The notes under the pieces: generated by a model
Database searches by the model: none
What the model was told of the DNA's origin: nothing
What the model saw: the letters and a program-made list of their open reading frames with translations, nothing else
Program-made: the position numbers and the translations under genes
Shown here: piece by piece, positions 1 through 9,430 of the stretch
How the letters are laid out: each line of letters begins with the position of its first letter
Numbering within the stretch: the stretch's first letter is position 1
From: Gemmiger formicilis
GTDB lineage: Bacteria > Bacillota > Clostridia > Oscillospirales > Ruminococcaceae
Length of the DNA: 64,000 bases
Assembly: GCF_900167555.1 (NCBI RefSeq)
Contig: NZ_FUYF01000005.1
Span: 1 to 64,000, forward strand
Direction: 5' to 3'

Positions 1-41
1 CTTTGCTAATGTGCGATAAAGAAGTAATAGAAGTGTAAAAA

Positions 42-84
42 ATTTTGCCGTTCCTATCCGGCACTTAGGGCTGTGTCGGATAGG
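42..84 (-). terminator. Intrinsic terminator of the recombinase gene
   Basis: A 12-bp inverted repeat (53-64 and 73-84, one G:T pair) has an 8-nt loop. Read on the minus strand it is followed about 10 nt later by a T-rich run at 40-48. It lies just past the recombinase stop codon. The remaining 1-41 shows nothing else recognisable and may hold the element end. Confidence 0.6.
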
Positions 85-91
85 TCAGGCG

Positions 92-1741
<1,650 letters not shown>

Positions 1742-1822
1742 CTATTCCGTGGTTTCATTGTACCACGGAACAGGGGCGGCTGTACAGCGGTAAAAGTGAT
1801 AAATCTGCTTCTTTACAGCTTG

Positions 1823-2011
1823 TCAAATCGCCTTTTTTTGTGTAGCAGCGGCTTCCGCTTCCAGTACCCTCGCCATCTTGTCGGCGGCGGTGCTGGTGGT
1901 GTCTTTCTTGAAAAAGCCGGACACGACAAGAACGGTATTCCCCATGCGGATTTCCGTCACGCAGTCGGGGCGGCGGGTGGTACGGTGGTCGTGCTGCTTG
2001 ATATTCTCCAT
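1823..2011 (-). CDS. TnpW-like transposon-encoded small protein
   Basis: This 62-residue protein resembles the TnpW family found beside TnpX-type recombinases in Tn4451-like elements. Recognisable parts are MENIKQHDHRTTRR near the start, a central hydrophobic strand (TVLVVSGFF) and an Ala-rich, Lys-rich tail. An alternative start six codons upstream (2029) would overlap the preceding ATPase gene by 4 bp. The inner ATG at 2011 is preferred because AAAGGAG precedes it at normal spacing. Its biochemical role is unknown. Gene order (initiator, ATPase, TnpW, recombinase) suggests one transcript ending at the terminator near 50. Confidence 0.75.
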   Translation of the reverse strand: MENIKQHDHRTTRRPDCVTEIRMGNTVLVVSGFFKKDTTSTAADKMARVLEAEAAATQKKAI

Positions 2012-2025
2012 AGGCAATACTCCTT

Positions 2026-2865
2026 TCATTCAGCCAGCAGTTTCTTCATGGTTTCCATTTTCCGCTTTGCGGTTTCCTGCCGGAAGTTGACGCCAGTAAA
2101 GCGTATCGGGACGCACATGGACAGCAGTCGGTCATAAATCCGGGAATGGGCCGTGTCTGTCGGCTTTTTCAACTCGTCCAGCGGGCGGTTGGTGGTGGCG
2201 ATCAGCGGCTTGTTGCTGCGGTATCGGGTATCAATCACATGGAATACCTGTTCCAGTCCATAGTCGGTGCCACGCTCCATGCCGAAGTCGTCAATGATAA
2301 GCAGCGGATAGCGGCAAAGGCGGGAAATATACTCATTCCGGCCTGTAAAGCCGGGAGAGAGGTCGCCCAGGATAACGGCGAAGTTCGTCATATATACGGG
2401 GACTTCTTTCTCCATGAGGGCGTTTGCGATACAGCCCGCAAGGTAGCTTTTCCCGTTGCCGACGTTCCCCCAGAACAGGCAGCCGATGTTTTCGGCCTGC
2501 ATTTCTTCCCAATGCTCCGCATACCGCCGGGCAATCCCGGTCTGCGGGTTTCTGCCGTTGTCGTTCTCGAATGTCCATTGCTGCATGGCTGAGTCGGCAA
2601 AAGCCCTCTGTTTCAGATTTTCCACGGCTTCCACATGGCGGCGGTGTTCCTCGGCGGCCTGCCGCTGCTCACGGGCGGCTCTCTGGCAGTCGCACTCTGC
2701 CGGGTGGCGGTCACGGCCAAACAGCTCCTTACCCTCCGGGAAGTAGGCTTCTTTCGGCGTATGGCACTTTCCGCAGTAAAGCAGTCCGTCCTCGCCGATA
2801 TAGTCCTCCATCTCCGGGGCGGCGGTTGTCATGTTCTCCAAAATATCTTTGATTTCACTTGTCAT
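2026..2865 (-). CDS. DnaC-like ATP-binding protein of the mobile element
   Basis: This AAA+ ATPase of the DnaC/IstB helicase-loader class has 279 residues. Cysteines at about 31, 34, 58 and 60 may form a small zinc site. The Walker A sequence GNVGNGKS is at 133-140, and Walker B LLIIDDFG lies about 50 residues later. Such proteins accompany RepA-like initiators on Tn1549-type integrative elements and probably load the host helicase onto an element-borne origin. The start codon overlaps the repA stop by 4 bp, which implies translational coupling. A separate chromosomal DnaI-like protein is at 61391-62350. The ATPase assignment is sure; the loading role is inferred. Confidence 0.88.
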   Translation of the reverse strand: MTSEIKDILENMTTAAPEMEDYIGEDGLLYCGKCHTPKEAYFPEGKELFGRDRHPAECDCQRAAREQRQAAEEHRRHVEAVENLKQRAFADSAMQQWTFENDNGRNPQTGIARRYAEHWEEMQAENIGCLFWGNVGNGKSYLAGCIANALMEKEVPVYMTNFAVILGDLSPGFTGRNEYISRLCRYPLLIIDDFGMERGTDYGLEQVFHVIDTRYRSNKPLIATTNRPLDELKKPTDTAHSRIYDRLLSMCVPIRFTGVNFRQETAKRKMETMKKLLAE

Positions 2866-3608
2866 AAGCTTTCTCCCTCCATACAGGTATAGTCGGGGAT
2901 GCCCTGTTTTACGGCTCCCTTTTTGTCATTGGCCGCCCATCTGTGCAAGGCGGCGGCATAATTCTGGTAGGCTTTCCCGCTGGCGGCAAGGTAATGGCTC
3001 ATTTCCTCAATCAGCCGTTCCAGCCTGTCCGGGTATTCTGCCTGTAACTCGTCATATTCGTCCTTTGACAGAAAAATATTCTCATATCGGCCATAAGCTG
3101 TGGGCGGCTCCCCACTCGCTCTCATTGTTTGGTTCTCTATTAAGTTGTTTATATTAGTTTTGTTAGGGGTCGGTTTTCCGACCATCATAGGGTCGGTTTT
3201 CCGACCGTCATAAGGTCGCTTTTCCGACTGTATGAGGGTCGCTTTTCCGGCCATCAGTTGGTCGGAAAACCGTACCACTGGGACAGGCGGCACTTTCACA
3301 TAAAGCCGATTGGGTGCGGAGAAGCCCCGCCGTTCCCGTTCTAAAAGCCCGGCTGCGTCCAGTTCTTTCAAGGCTCCCTTGATGGCGGTACAACCCTTGT
3401 CCAGCATTTCCGCTATCTCCGCAACGGGGTAGACAATGAATATCCTGCCCTCGCCGTCCTGCCAGCCGTTCTTCTGTGACAGGGTGGAGCGGTCTAATAA
3501 AAGCGCATACAGCAGCTTGGCGGTCTGTGAAATCTCCATTTTCAGCAGGAAACGGGGGTATGGAAGATAGGCGGGCAGCGTGGTGTCTGCCCTGATATAA
3601 TCAGCGAT
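2862..3608 (-). CDS. RepA_N-type replication initiator with unusual start
   Basis: This replication initiator resembles RepA_N proteins of Gram-positive plasmids and integrative elements. The winged-helix initiator domain starts at ADYIRADTTLPAYLPYPRFLL. A variable linker is encoded by 23-bp iterons, and the C-terminal domain includes FLSKDEYDELQAEYP. Relatives start at the ADYIRAD segment. Here that position is an ATC codon (3608-3606) with a strong Shine-Dalgarno (GGAGGTGAT) just upstream, so I place the start there. The frame stays open upstream to a GTG at 3713 and an ATG at 3656, both lacking a good ribosome site. Either a rare AUC start is used, or the start was lost and an upstream one serves. 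The stop overlaps the ATPase start. Confidence 0.8.
   Translation of the reverse strand: MADYIRADTTLPAYLPYPRFLLKMEISQTAKLLYALLLDRSTLSQKNGWQDGEGRIFIVYPVAEIAEMLDKGCTAIKGALKELDAAGLLERERRGFSAPNRLYVKVPPVPVVRFSDQLMAGKATLIQSEKRPYDGRKTDPMMVGKPTPNKTNINNLIENQTMRASGEPPTAYGRYENIFLSKDEYDELQAEYPDRLERLIEEMSHYLAASGKAYQNYAAALHRWAANDKKGAVKQGIPDYTCMEGESL
3168..3272. repeat. Five 23-bp iterons inside repA (candidate origin)
   Basis: Five copies start at 3168, 3191, 3214, 3237 and 3260, exactly 23 bp apart. Each is built around GGTCG[G/C]TTTTCCG[A/G]C[C/T], which has 6-bp inverted arms around TTTT in the best copies; the last copy has AAAA at the centre. Because 23 is not a multiple of three, the copies are read in different frames of repA, so the DNA rather than the protein is conserved. 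RepA_N plasmids are known to carry their origin inside the rep gene. Confidence 0.8.
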
Positions 3609-3728
3609 AGTATCACCTCCCTCTGTGTTGTGTCGTTTTTGGGCTTTGTCACGCATTAGGACGGCATTTCCGGGGGGAAAGGATAAATGTATCGCATACC
3701 CTTTGACACCCACGAAAAAAGCCTTGAT

Positions 3729-4115
3729 TTATGCGGGTTTGAAAGGCTCTAAAGCGTGACATTTCTGCCTTTGTTTCCGCTTTCTCTCGGCGGCTTTGCG
3801 TTTCTTCATGCACCCGGCGCAGCCGGGGCAGTATTTCCCCCGGTTGGATTTGGGGACAAAGGCCGCCCCGCAGACCGCGCAGCGTTTCCGGCTCCCCCGG
3901 TACAAGAGGGCTGCGGCCAGCTCCCCGTCAAGGGGCAGGACAGCCACACGGAACCAGCGGCACATGAGGGAATAGGAAATGCTCTGGACGCACACGCAAG
4001 GCTCCCCGTCGTCTAACAGCAGGCAGTTCCCCTCGTCGTAGTTACAGCACTCATGCACAAGGCGGCGGGCTGCCTGGTGCTGGCGGTAGTCCATGCGGGA
4101 CGGCTTATCGTTCAT
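3729..4115 (-). CDS. Cysteine-rich VLP domain protein
   Basis: This 128-residue protein resembles the cysteine-rich VLP family common on Firmicute conjugative elements. Cysteines sit in the N-terminal half (ECCNYDEGNC, PCVCVQ) and in a C-terminal zinc-finger-like segment (CAVCGAAF followed by YCPGCAGC). A basic tail (KKRKAAERKRKQRQK) is consistent with nucleic-acid binding. It lies between relaxase and repA, and its start overlaps the relaxase stop by 11 bp, so the genes are probably co-translated. Its function is not established. Confidence 0.8.
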   Translation of the reverse strand: MNDKPSRMDYRQHQAARRLVHECCNYDEGNCLLLDDGEPCVCVQSISYSLMCRWFRVAVLPLDGELAAALLYRGSRKRCAVCGAAFVPKSNRGKYCPGCAGCMKKRKAAERKRKQRQKCHALEPFKPA

Positions 4116-5781
4116 GGCTCTGCTCCTTTCTGCGGTGCGGCTCTTCCCGGCGCAAAATCTGGTCGATGTTCCGCTTGACGGTCTGCAACTCCCTGAACCG
4201 CTGCTTCTGTTCGTGATAGGTGTTGTACAGGCCGTCTTTCTCGGAGATAAGCTGCTCGATCTCGGCCTGCAACGCTTTTCGGCCGGGCAGCTTGGTAAGC
4301 CCCTGTGCCTTGAAATACCGGGCGGCGGCTTCGGCTATGATAAAATCGCTCTCGTTTGCCTGGCGGTATGCGGCGCGGGCTTTCTCGGATTTCTGCGCTT
4401 TCAGCCCCTCGCGGATGGGCTTGGTCTTGGCATAGGCAAGTACCTGTTGCCGCAACTCCCTTTTCCCTTGCAGCTTCGTTTCCAGTGCTTTCAGTTCGCC
4501 GCTGGTCTGGCGCATTTCCTGATAGGCGGTAGCAACGGCGGCTTCAAGCTGTTCCGGGGAAGAAAAGCCGTACTGTTGGTAGATGGTCAGGGTCTTGGCG
4601 GCCTGTTTCAGATTGTGTATCTTCGCCCATCGTTCATAGCCTTTGCCCTTGCCCTCGGCCATCTTCTGCTCAATGTCCACAAGCCGCTGCACACTGTCCT
4701 GTCTGGGGTCGATTTTCCCTGTCTTTTCGCCCTGTAAGCGGCCTTTCCCGGCGTGTAGGTATTCGGGTATGGCTGCGGTCTGTTCGGCGGCTCTGGCGGC
4801 TTGGTGCTGCGGGGTGTAGCGAACCGTTACGCCCCTCTGGGCGTTCTGCTCCAAAACGGCAAGGACGGCGGTGCGGTCAAAGTCGCCGCCCAGCTTCCGG
4901 GCGGTGATAGGCTTCGTCCTGTCTGGCGTGAGGTAGGACAGCCGCCCCCGGCTCTCCTTGACGGTCACACCCTCCCGCAACAGCAGAGAGGAAAACTCGT
5001 CAAAGCTGGCAGCGGTGGCAAGGGCTTTCCGTAGGGTCTGCCGCAGCTTCTCCTTGTTCGTTTCAAACTTGGTCTGCCGGGGCGTGATACCGCCTGCAAT
5101 CATGGGGGCGTTCTGCTTGTCCAGTGCGGCCTGTCCCTTTTTCTGCGCCCAATATTCCCGGTCTGTGACACGGTTCTTGCTGCCGTTCAAGAGGTCGATT
5201 TGGTAAAGTCCTTCCCGGTGGCACATCTCCATGACCTCGGACTTGAAGTAGCGTAGGGCTGCGTCGGTGCAGCGGTGCTTGCACCCGGCTTTCGTGTCCG
5301 CTGGCCTGTCCATGTAGGGCAGGAACGGCACTTCCTCTATCCGCAGGCTGTTAATGACGATATGCACATGGATGTTGCCGCTGTGGTTATGCCCGTCCGG
5401 GTGGGTGCAGACAAGGGCCTGATGGCCGGGGAAATGCTCTTTACAGAATTGCTCCCCCAACGCCTGCGCCCGGTCTACGGTCAGGCCGTTGTCCGGCCCG
5501 TCCCGTGGGTCAAAGCTGATGATATAGTGGTGGCTTTTCACATCCTCCCGCCGCTGATTTTTCTCATAGCGGAGATTGGAGCGCATACACGCAACGGCAA
5601 AATCCTCGCCGCCGCAGTTCAGCGTGGACAAGCGATAATCCTCACGGGGGATAAGCCTGCCGTTTTCATCAAGGACGGGCTTCATAGTAAATTCGTCATG
5701 CTCAAAGAGCAGGTATTGTTCGGCGGCTCCGTAGTCGGCGTTCTTAGAGCCTAAATGCTTGAGTGTTGCCAACGGCGTCAC
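4105..5781 (-). CDS. MOBP-type relaxase / mobilization nuclease
   Basis: This DNA-strand transferase would nick the transfer origin and stay bound to the 5' end during conjugation. The N-terminal relaxase domain carries candidate catalytic tyrosines at 17 and 23. The HxHxxxN metal-binding motif (His138, His140, Asn144 in NIHVHIVIN) is preceded by a HNHSG segment. The C-terminal half is Lys/Gln/Glu-rich and probably coiled-coil, as in relaxases of Tn1549/CTn relatives. At 558 residues it is about full length. It overlaps mobC upstream by 38 bp and the VLP gene downstream by 11 bp. The family is firm; the cognate nic site is inferred to lie in 6164-6788. Confidence 0.92.
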   Translation of the reverse strand: MTPLATLKHLGSKNADYGAAEQYLLFEHDEFTMKPVLDENGRLIPREDYRLSTLNCGGEDFAVACMRSNLRYEKNQRREDVKSHHYIISFDPRDGPDNGLTVDRAQALGEQFCKEHFPGHQALVCTHPDGHNHSGNIHVHIVINSLRIEEVPFLPYMDRPADTKAGCKHRCTDAALRYFKSEVMEMCHREGLYQIDLLNGSKNRVTDREYWAQKKGQAALDKQNAPMIAGGITPRQTKFETNKEKLRQTLRKALATAASFDEFSSLLLREGVTVKESRGRLSYLTPDRTKPITARKLGGDFDRTAVLAVLEQNAQRGVTVRYTPQHQAARAAEQTAAIPEYLHAGKGRLQGEKTGKIDPRQDSVQRLVDIEQKMAEGKGKGYERWAKIHNLKQAAKTLTIYQQYGFSSPEQLEAAVATAYQEMRQTSGELKALETKLQGKRELRQQVLAYAKTKPIREGLKAQKSEKARAAYRQANESDFIIAEAAARYFKAQGLTKLPGRKALQAEIEQLISEKDGLYNTYHEQKQRFRELQTVKRNIDQILRREEPHRRKEQSHER

Positions 5782-6142
5782 CTACTTTCTTTAGGACTTC
5801 ATACTTGAGGGCGGCAAGGTCGGCGGCCGCTTCCCGCAATTCCTTTGCCATAGCCGGGTAGGGGCTATGCCACTCGTTGAGGGTGCGGGCAATCTGGTTG
5901 AGATTGCCGCCAATCCTGCCGTACTCGGCTGTGAGCTTCCCGACAGCGGAGAGCAGCTCGTCATTGACTGACGACACATGGAGTACGGGGCGTATGGTAG
6001 TGCGCCGGATGGCCTGCCGGAGAAATTCGGACTGACTGATACCATAGGGCGCAAGCCGTTCTGTGAAGTCGGCGTATTCTTCATCGGTCAGCCGGGTTTT
6101 CACAACATGGCTGCGGTGGGGGGTGTTGTATCGCTTCGGCAT
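5744..6142 (-). CDS. mobC: MobC-like relaxosome accessory protein
   Basis: This 132-residue protein fits the MobC family. A ribbon-helix-helix-like N-terminus (VVKTRLTDEEYADFTERLA) is followed by the MobC signature around GGNLNQIARTLNEW. MobC proteins open DNA at oriT and help the relaxase bind. The start at 6142 (MPKRYN) is preferred over an upstream ATG at 6163 because relatives begin there and the upstream ATG and intervening codons contain the AAAGGAGG-type ribosome site. Its 3' end overlaps the relaxase gene, so the two are probably translationally coupled. The adjacent upstream region is the obvious place for its binding site. Confidence 0.85.
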   Translation of the reverse strand: MPKRYNTPHRSHVVKTRLTDEEYADFTERLAPYGISQSEFLRQAIRRTTIRPVLHVSSVNDELLSAVGKLTAEYGRIGGNLNQIARTLNEWHSPYPAMAKELREAAADLAALKYEVLKKVGDAVGNTQAFRL

Positions 6143-6269
6143 GGGCTGTAAACCTCCTTTCACTTATCACAAAAAATGGGCTGGTCTGTTAGCTATTTTC
6201 GGGGCATTTCCTGTCTGCCGGACAGAAATATTTTTGCGGCGTAAGCCGCATAGCAGGGTTTGGGGAAGG

Positions 6270-6341
6270 CACTCCCCAACAAGTTTCCCGCGAGGGGCAA
6301 AACCGCAGAATTGCGGATTTTGGCACCGTGGTAGAAACTTG
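6270..6341. other. Candidate oriT with nested inverted repeats
   Basis: The 625-bp gap 6164-6788 upstream of mobC has no convincing gene. It contains nested dyads: CAAGTTTC (6270-6277) pairs with GAAACTTG (6334-6341). Inside lies a hairpin CAAAACCGCA-GAAT-TGCGGATTTTG (6298-6322) with one bulged A. Hairpins next to the mobC-relaxase start are typical of oriT. The nic position cannot be assigned. Nothing else definite is visible up to 6788 apart from a weak hairpin near 6650-6683 and a dyad GCACAAT/ATTGTGC around 6745-6783. Confidence 0.45.
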
Positions 6342-6788
6342 CTCTAAGTAAGCCGTAGATTTCCCCTTGCACTTACTACTCGTATAGCTGCCGCCTGTTT
6401 TGGCCGGATTTCTGCAAAAATCTTACGGCGTGGGGCGATTTTTACCCGCAGTTCTTTCTTTCCGCTAAAGATACATTTCAAAGGCCGCCAGCTACCCGCT
6501 TGCCGGGAATTTTCTCAAATTTTCCTTTGCCTTAGAAATACAGAAAATGCAGATTTGGCTACCGCCGCAGAAAATTTTTTGTTTCCGGCTTCACCTACCT
6601 ACTACGGATGACTTTGCGATTTTGCCAAACGGATAAAGAAAAAAGCAGCAAATCTTTTTCAGACTTACTGCTTTCGCTGGCCGCCGATGGGCGGTGGATA
6701 TTCAGTTTTGAAAGTTCAGGTCAGGTTGGCCCGATGATGGATAGCACAATAAATTCCTGTTTTCCCTTTAAGGCATTGTGCATTTTTT

Positions 6789-6980
6789 CTATTTCTCTTG
6801 ATGATTATTTTTTTCATAATCAATCAATGTACCTATAACAATTCCAATCAACATTCCGATACCTGCACAAATAGAAATAGCAAAAAGATTTTGCAAAAAC
6901 GCCCATGCCAACACACCTATGCAACCACCGACAATAAATCCTGTTAATAAGCCAATAGTTAAGTATTTATTACTTTTCAT
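6789..6980 (-). CDS. Small two-helix membrane protein
   Basis: This 63-residue hydrophobic protein has two predicted membrane helices (about 8-28 and 33-53). They are rich in glycine with GxxxG-like spacing (GLLTGFIVGGCIG, GIGMLIGIVIG) and end in a charged tail (DYEKNNHQEK). I do not recognise a family. The DNA is AT-richer than the transfer genes, like the methyltransferase and XRE genes nearby, which suggests a cargo block of different origin. A GGGGAGAT ribosome site lies upstream of the ATG. Confidence 0.6.
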   Translation of the reverse strand: MKSNKYLTIGLLTGFIVGGCIGVLAWAFLQNLFAISICAGIGMLIGIVIGTLIDYEKNNHQEK

Positions 6981-7111
6981 ATTGCTATATCTCCCCTAAA
7001 AGTATATTTGTCGTTGGTTCTATTATACTATGACCTGCTTCCTTTAGGAATAGATGAATTGTAAACTGGCTGGAGTGAAACCGCTAATGACAGCCAGTGT
7101 TTGTTCTTTGT

Positions 7112-7315
7112 TTATCGGTCAAAGCGAAATTTGAACAGGGCGGCAATGAGCTGTTGCTTTATATGTTCCTCAACTTCGGCGTTGACTTTCCCGTGTACTT
7201 TGGAACAGTAGCGGATATATCCGGCATAGTGGGAAAGAATGGTGTCGATTGCGTCCGGGTCGCCCTCATGGGCTTTGACGATTGTTTCATAGGGGAGAAG
7301 TTTACTCATAGTCAT
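7112..7315 (-). CDS. Tn916 orf8-like helix-turn-helix protein
   Basis: This 67-residue protein of the HTH_16 type sits beside the sigma-like gene in Tn916-family elements. Characteristic segments are KLLPYETIVKAHEGDPDAI near the start and a C-terminal KQQLIAALFKFRFDR. In Tn916 the orf7/orf8 pair takes part in controlling transfer-gene expression. The start overlaps the end of the sigma-factor frame by 14 bp, so translation was probably coupled. The sigma frame is now interrupted, so coupling and function here are uncertain. Confidence 0.82.
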   Translation of the reverse strand: MTMSKLLPYETIVKAHEGDPDAIDTILSHYAGYIRYCSKVHGKVNAEVEEHIKQQLIAALFKFRFDR

Positions 7316-7724
7316 TTCCCTCCATGAGCCGCCTTAACCGCTGCAAGGCAAGCCGGATATGCCGCCCCGCTGTGCTGCGTGTCCGGCCAATATGTACGCC
7401 GATCACTCGCTGCGGCTGGCGCAGGAAATAGTAACGAAAAATTTCTTCCTGCGTCTGCTCCGGCAAAAGGGCAAGGGCGGCGGCAAGCTCCGCATGATAC
7501 AGAACGGCGGTCTGGCCGCAGGCGGTAAAAAGATATTCTTCAAGCTACTCCGGCTCGGCAAGCTGGACAAACTTTTCACTCATCAGATAATCAAGGGAAA
7601 CTTCCCGTTCCCACCTCCGGCGCAGCTTCAAGATTTTATCTATGGCTGCGTGACGAATGACTACCTTGCAAAAGGCATTGAATGTGTACTGGATATGCAC
7701 CTTGTAGGCTTCATCTTCGGTCAT
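7302..7724 (-). pseudogene. Tn916 orf7-like sigma factor interrupted by a TAG codon
   Basis: Reading from ATG 7724-7722 to TAA 7304-7302 gives a 140-codon sigma-70-like frame: MTEDEAYKVHIQYTFNAF, then RHAAIDKILKLRRRWE, and a region-4-like end with LPEQTQEEIFRYYFL and RTRSTAGRHIRLAL. Codon 60 (7547-7545) is TAG, where relatives usually have a glutamine codon (LAEPE-stop-LEEYLF). The frame is otherwise intact on both sides, so a single C-to-T change would account for it. A GAGGGGGAAATTTCC-like ribosome site precedes the start. Unless the amber codon is suppressed, the sigma factor is inactive. Confidence 0.85.
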
Positions 7725-7894
7725 GGAAATTCCCCCTCTCTGAATAATAGTGCGGGGCGGCAGTACTCCTTGCTGTCGCCCCTTGATTGCCTACCAGCAA
7801 AGACGGGCGGGGCTGTCAACGACGGCGCGAAGCGGCGTTCATTTTATCGTTGACTGGCTCGGCTGGGTTTGCTATTTACCCGACAAACTTGAAT
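7725..7894. other. Intergenic stretch with stem-loop
   Basis: No gene is seen here. A GC-rich dyad around GGGGCGGCAGTA...TGCTGTCGCCCC (7753-7780) could form a leader hairpin ahead of the interrupted sigma gene on the minus strand. The rest shows no recognisable signal. Confidence 0.35.
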
Positions 7895-8662
7895 TTATTT
7901 TAAGCTATCACGTTTTACCTTCTTAAGCCTTACTATCATTACCATAGGAATTTCTTTGTTGGTTTTGAAACATTCTTCATAAAATCCATCAATGACAAAT
8001 CCAGCTCTAAAACAAAGGTTAAAAATATCTTGTATGGAACGATGATAATAAATCTGCTCTTTCGGTTGCCCTTCAATCGCTATATCATAGTAACTGTGCG
8101 GTGTCATATATTTTTCAGTCAACGTGACAAAACAAGGGTGTTGCGTTGCAAAGACAAAAATTCCGCTTTCCTGCAACAGTTCATAAACAGCCATAAGAAG
8201 TGGTTCAATGTCCGTAATATCCATAATTGCCATATTAGAAACTGCTTTCGTAAAGGCTCGATTTCTTTTTAATTCTAATATACTTTTTCTATCGGTCGCA
8301 TCCGCCACACAAAATTCAATTTGTTTTGCATATTGTGATTGCCGTCTTTTAGCCAATTCTATCATTTTTTTGCTGTAATCAAAAGCGACAACCGAAGCAC
8401 CTCTTTGTGCAAGATACGAAGAATAATTTCCATTGCCACACGCAATATCCAAAATGTAATCCGCAGGATTAGGAGATAGAAGTTCCGTTACTTTGGGGCG
8501 CACTACCTCTCTGTGAAATTCATTAGATTCGTCACCCATTGCATTATCCCAAAATTGTGCGTTCTCCTCCCAGATTTTTTTACTTTCCTCTGTTCCCATG
8601 TTCTCTCCCACTCCCAAAATTTGCTTTTTTGCTTCCATTAAATCTTCCTTACTATATTCCAT
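7895..8662 (-). CDS. Class I SAM-dependent methyltransferase (cargo)
   Basis: This 255-residue methyltransferase has the Rossmann-like SAM-binding fold. Motif I is LDIACGNGNYSSYLA (about 70-84), followed by an acidic position in VVAFDYSKKMIELAKRR and motif II/III around FCVADATD. The C-terminal half contains FVFATQHPCFVTLTEKYM, typical of Methyltransf_11/25 members. The substrate cannot be told. The gene is AT-rich compared with the transfer genes and sits in the cargo block between the broken sigma gene and tet(W), which suggests acquisition. A GGAGGGTAAC ribosome site precedes the start. Confidence 0.85.
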   Translation of the reverse strand: MEYSKEDLMEAKKQILGVGENMGTEESKKIWEENAQFWDNAMGDESNEFHREVVRPKVTELLSPNPADYILDIACGNGNYSSYLAQRGASVVAFDYSKKMIELAKRRQSQYAKQIEFCVADATDRKSILELKRNRAFTKAVSNMAIMDITDIEPLLMAVYELLQESGIFVFATQHPCFVTLTEKYMTPHSYYDIAIEGQPKEQIYYHRSIQDIFNLCFRAGFVIDGFYEECFKTNKEIPMVMIVRLKKVKRDSLK

Positions 8663-8812
8663 TGTTACCCTCCATAACTTCTGATTGTTGTCGTCTTGAC
8701 TATTATGTATCTTTTCTTTCCAAAATGGTATAGGCTTTTATTTTTGTAATGCTGCAAAACTTTTCTTCTGTAAGGTATTCAAAGGATATTTCCCTTTGCC
8801 GCCGCTTGCATT

Positions 8813-8853
8813 AAGCCGCCGCTATTGGAAAGCCAAAAGCAGCGGCTTTTTTT
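8813..8853 (+). terminator. Hairpin with plus-strand T-run
   Basis: AAGCCGCCGCT (8813-8823) pairs imperfectly with AGCAGCGGCTT (8837-8847 region), followed by TTTTTTT on the plus strand. No plus-strand gene is seen upstream. It may be a bidirectional terminator separating the XRE gene from the methyltransferase, since a run of A precedes it and gives a weaker minus-strand signal. Confidence 0.5.
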
Positions 8854-8893
8854 ACTCGGTATTACCGAAAAGTATAGAAAGCAGGATATGTCA

Positions 8894-9349
8894 TCATTTG
8901 TCATTTCTTCTCAATGTAATAACTGCATGGCATATCAAGCCAAATACAAGAGAAAAACAGCCACCGCCAAATAGTGATGCTCCCCACCCTGCACCTGACA
9001 TTGTCATAAAACCGCCAACAAAGAAAATACCAATGCCAAGAAATATACCAACACCATAAAAAAGTCCAATTGCCATATCGTACTTATTAAATTGTCGTTT
9101 CTCCTTTTTTTCATATGTTTCCATCTTTGTTATTACCTCCTTCGCAAAATCGTCCATGTTGACTCCAAAAAGAAAGCAAATTTTTTTCAACATATTTAAA
9201 TCGGGTTCATTAACATCTCTCTCCCAATTCGATAGTGCCTGCCGGGTAACATTCAATTCCCCGGCTAGTTCTTCCTGTGTCATTCCCAATTGTGTTCGCA
9301 GATGACGTATTTGCTTTCCTGTTGTAATATTCGTCTGTTCCTGGTTCAA
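8894..9349 (-). CDS. XRE-family regulator with membrane tail
   Basis: This 151-residue protein has an N-terminal lambda-repressor-type HTH (about 10-65: IRHLRTQLGMTQEELAGELNVTRQALSNWE). A short linker and two hydrophobic, glycine-rich helices follow (about 92-112 and 120-143). Membrane-anchored XRE proteins of this size are common on Firmicute elements, but their ligands are unknown. It is co-directional with tet(W), about 80 bp downstream of its stop, so read-through from the tet promoter is possible. The target operator cannot be identified here. Confidence 0.83.
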   Translation of the reverse strand: MNQEQTNITTGKQIRHLRTQLGMTQEELAGELNVTRQALSNWERDVNEPDLNMLKKICFLFGVNMDDFAKEVITKMETYEKKEKRQFNKYDMAIGLFYGVGIFLGIGIFFVGGFMTMSGAGWGASLFGGGCFSLVFGLICHAVITLRRNDK

Positions 9350-9430
9350 AATAGTTTCTCCTCTCTGATACTGATTTTATCAATGATATTTCGCAATAGC
9401 CAGCAATGAACGCTTGCATTGCGCAAGACG

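Noticed and set aside
1-91. Attachment site of the serine-recombinase element
   Set aside because: No matching sequence could be seen at the other side (15.5-15.9 kb), and serine recombinase core sites are too short to identify by eye.
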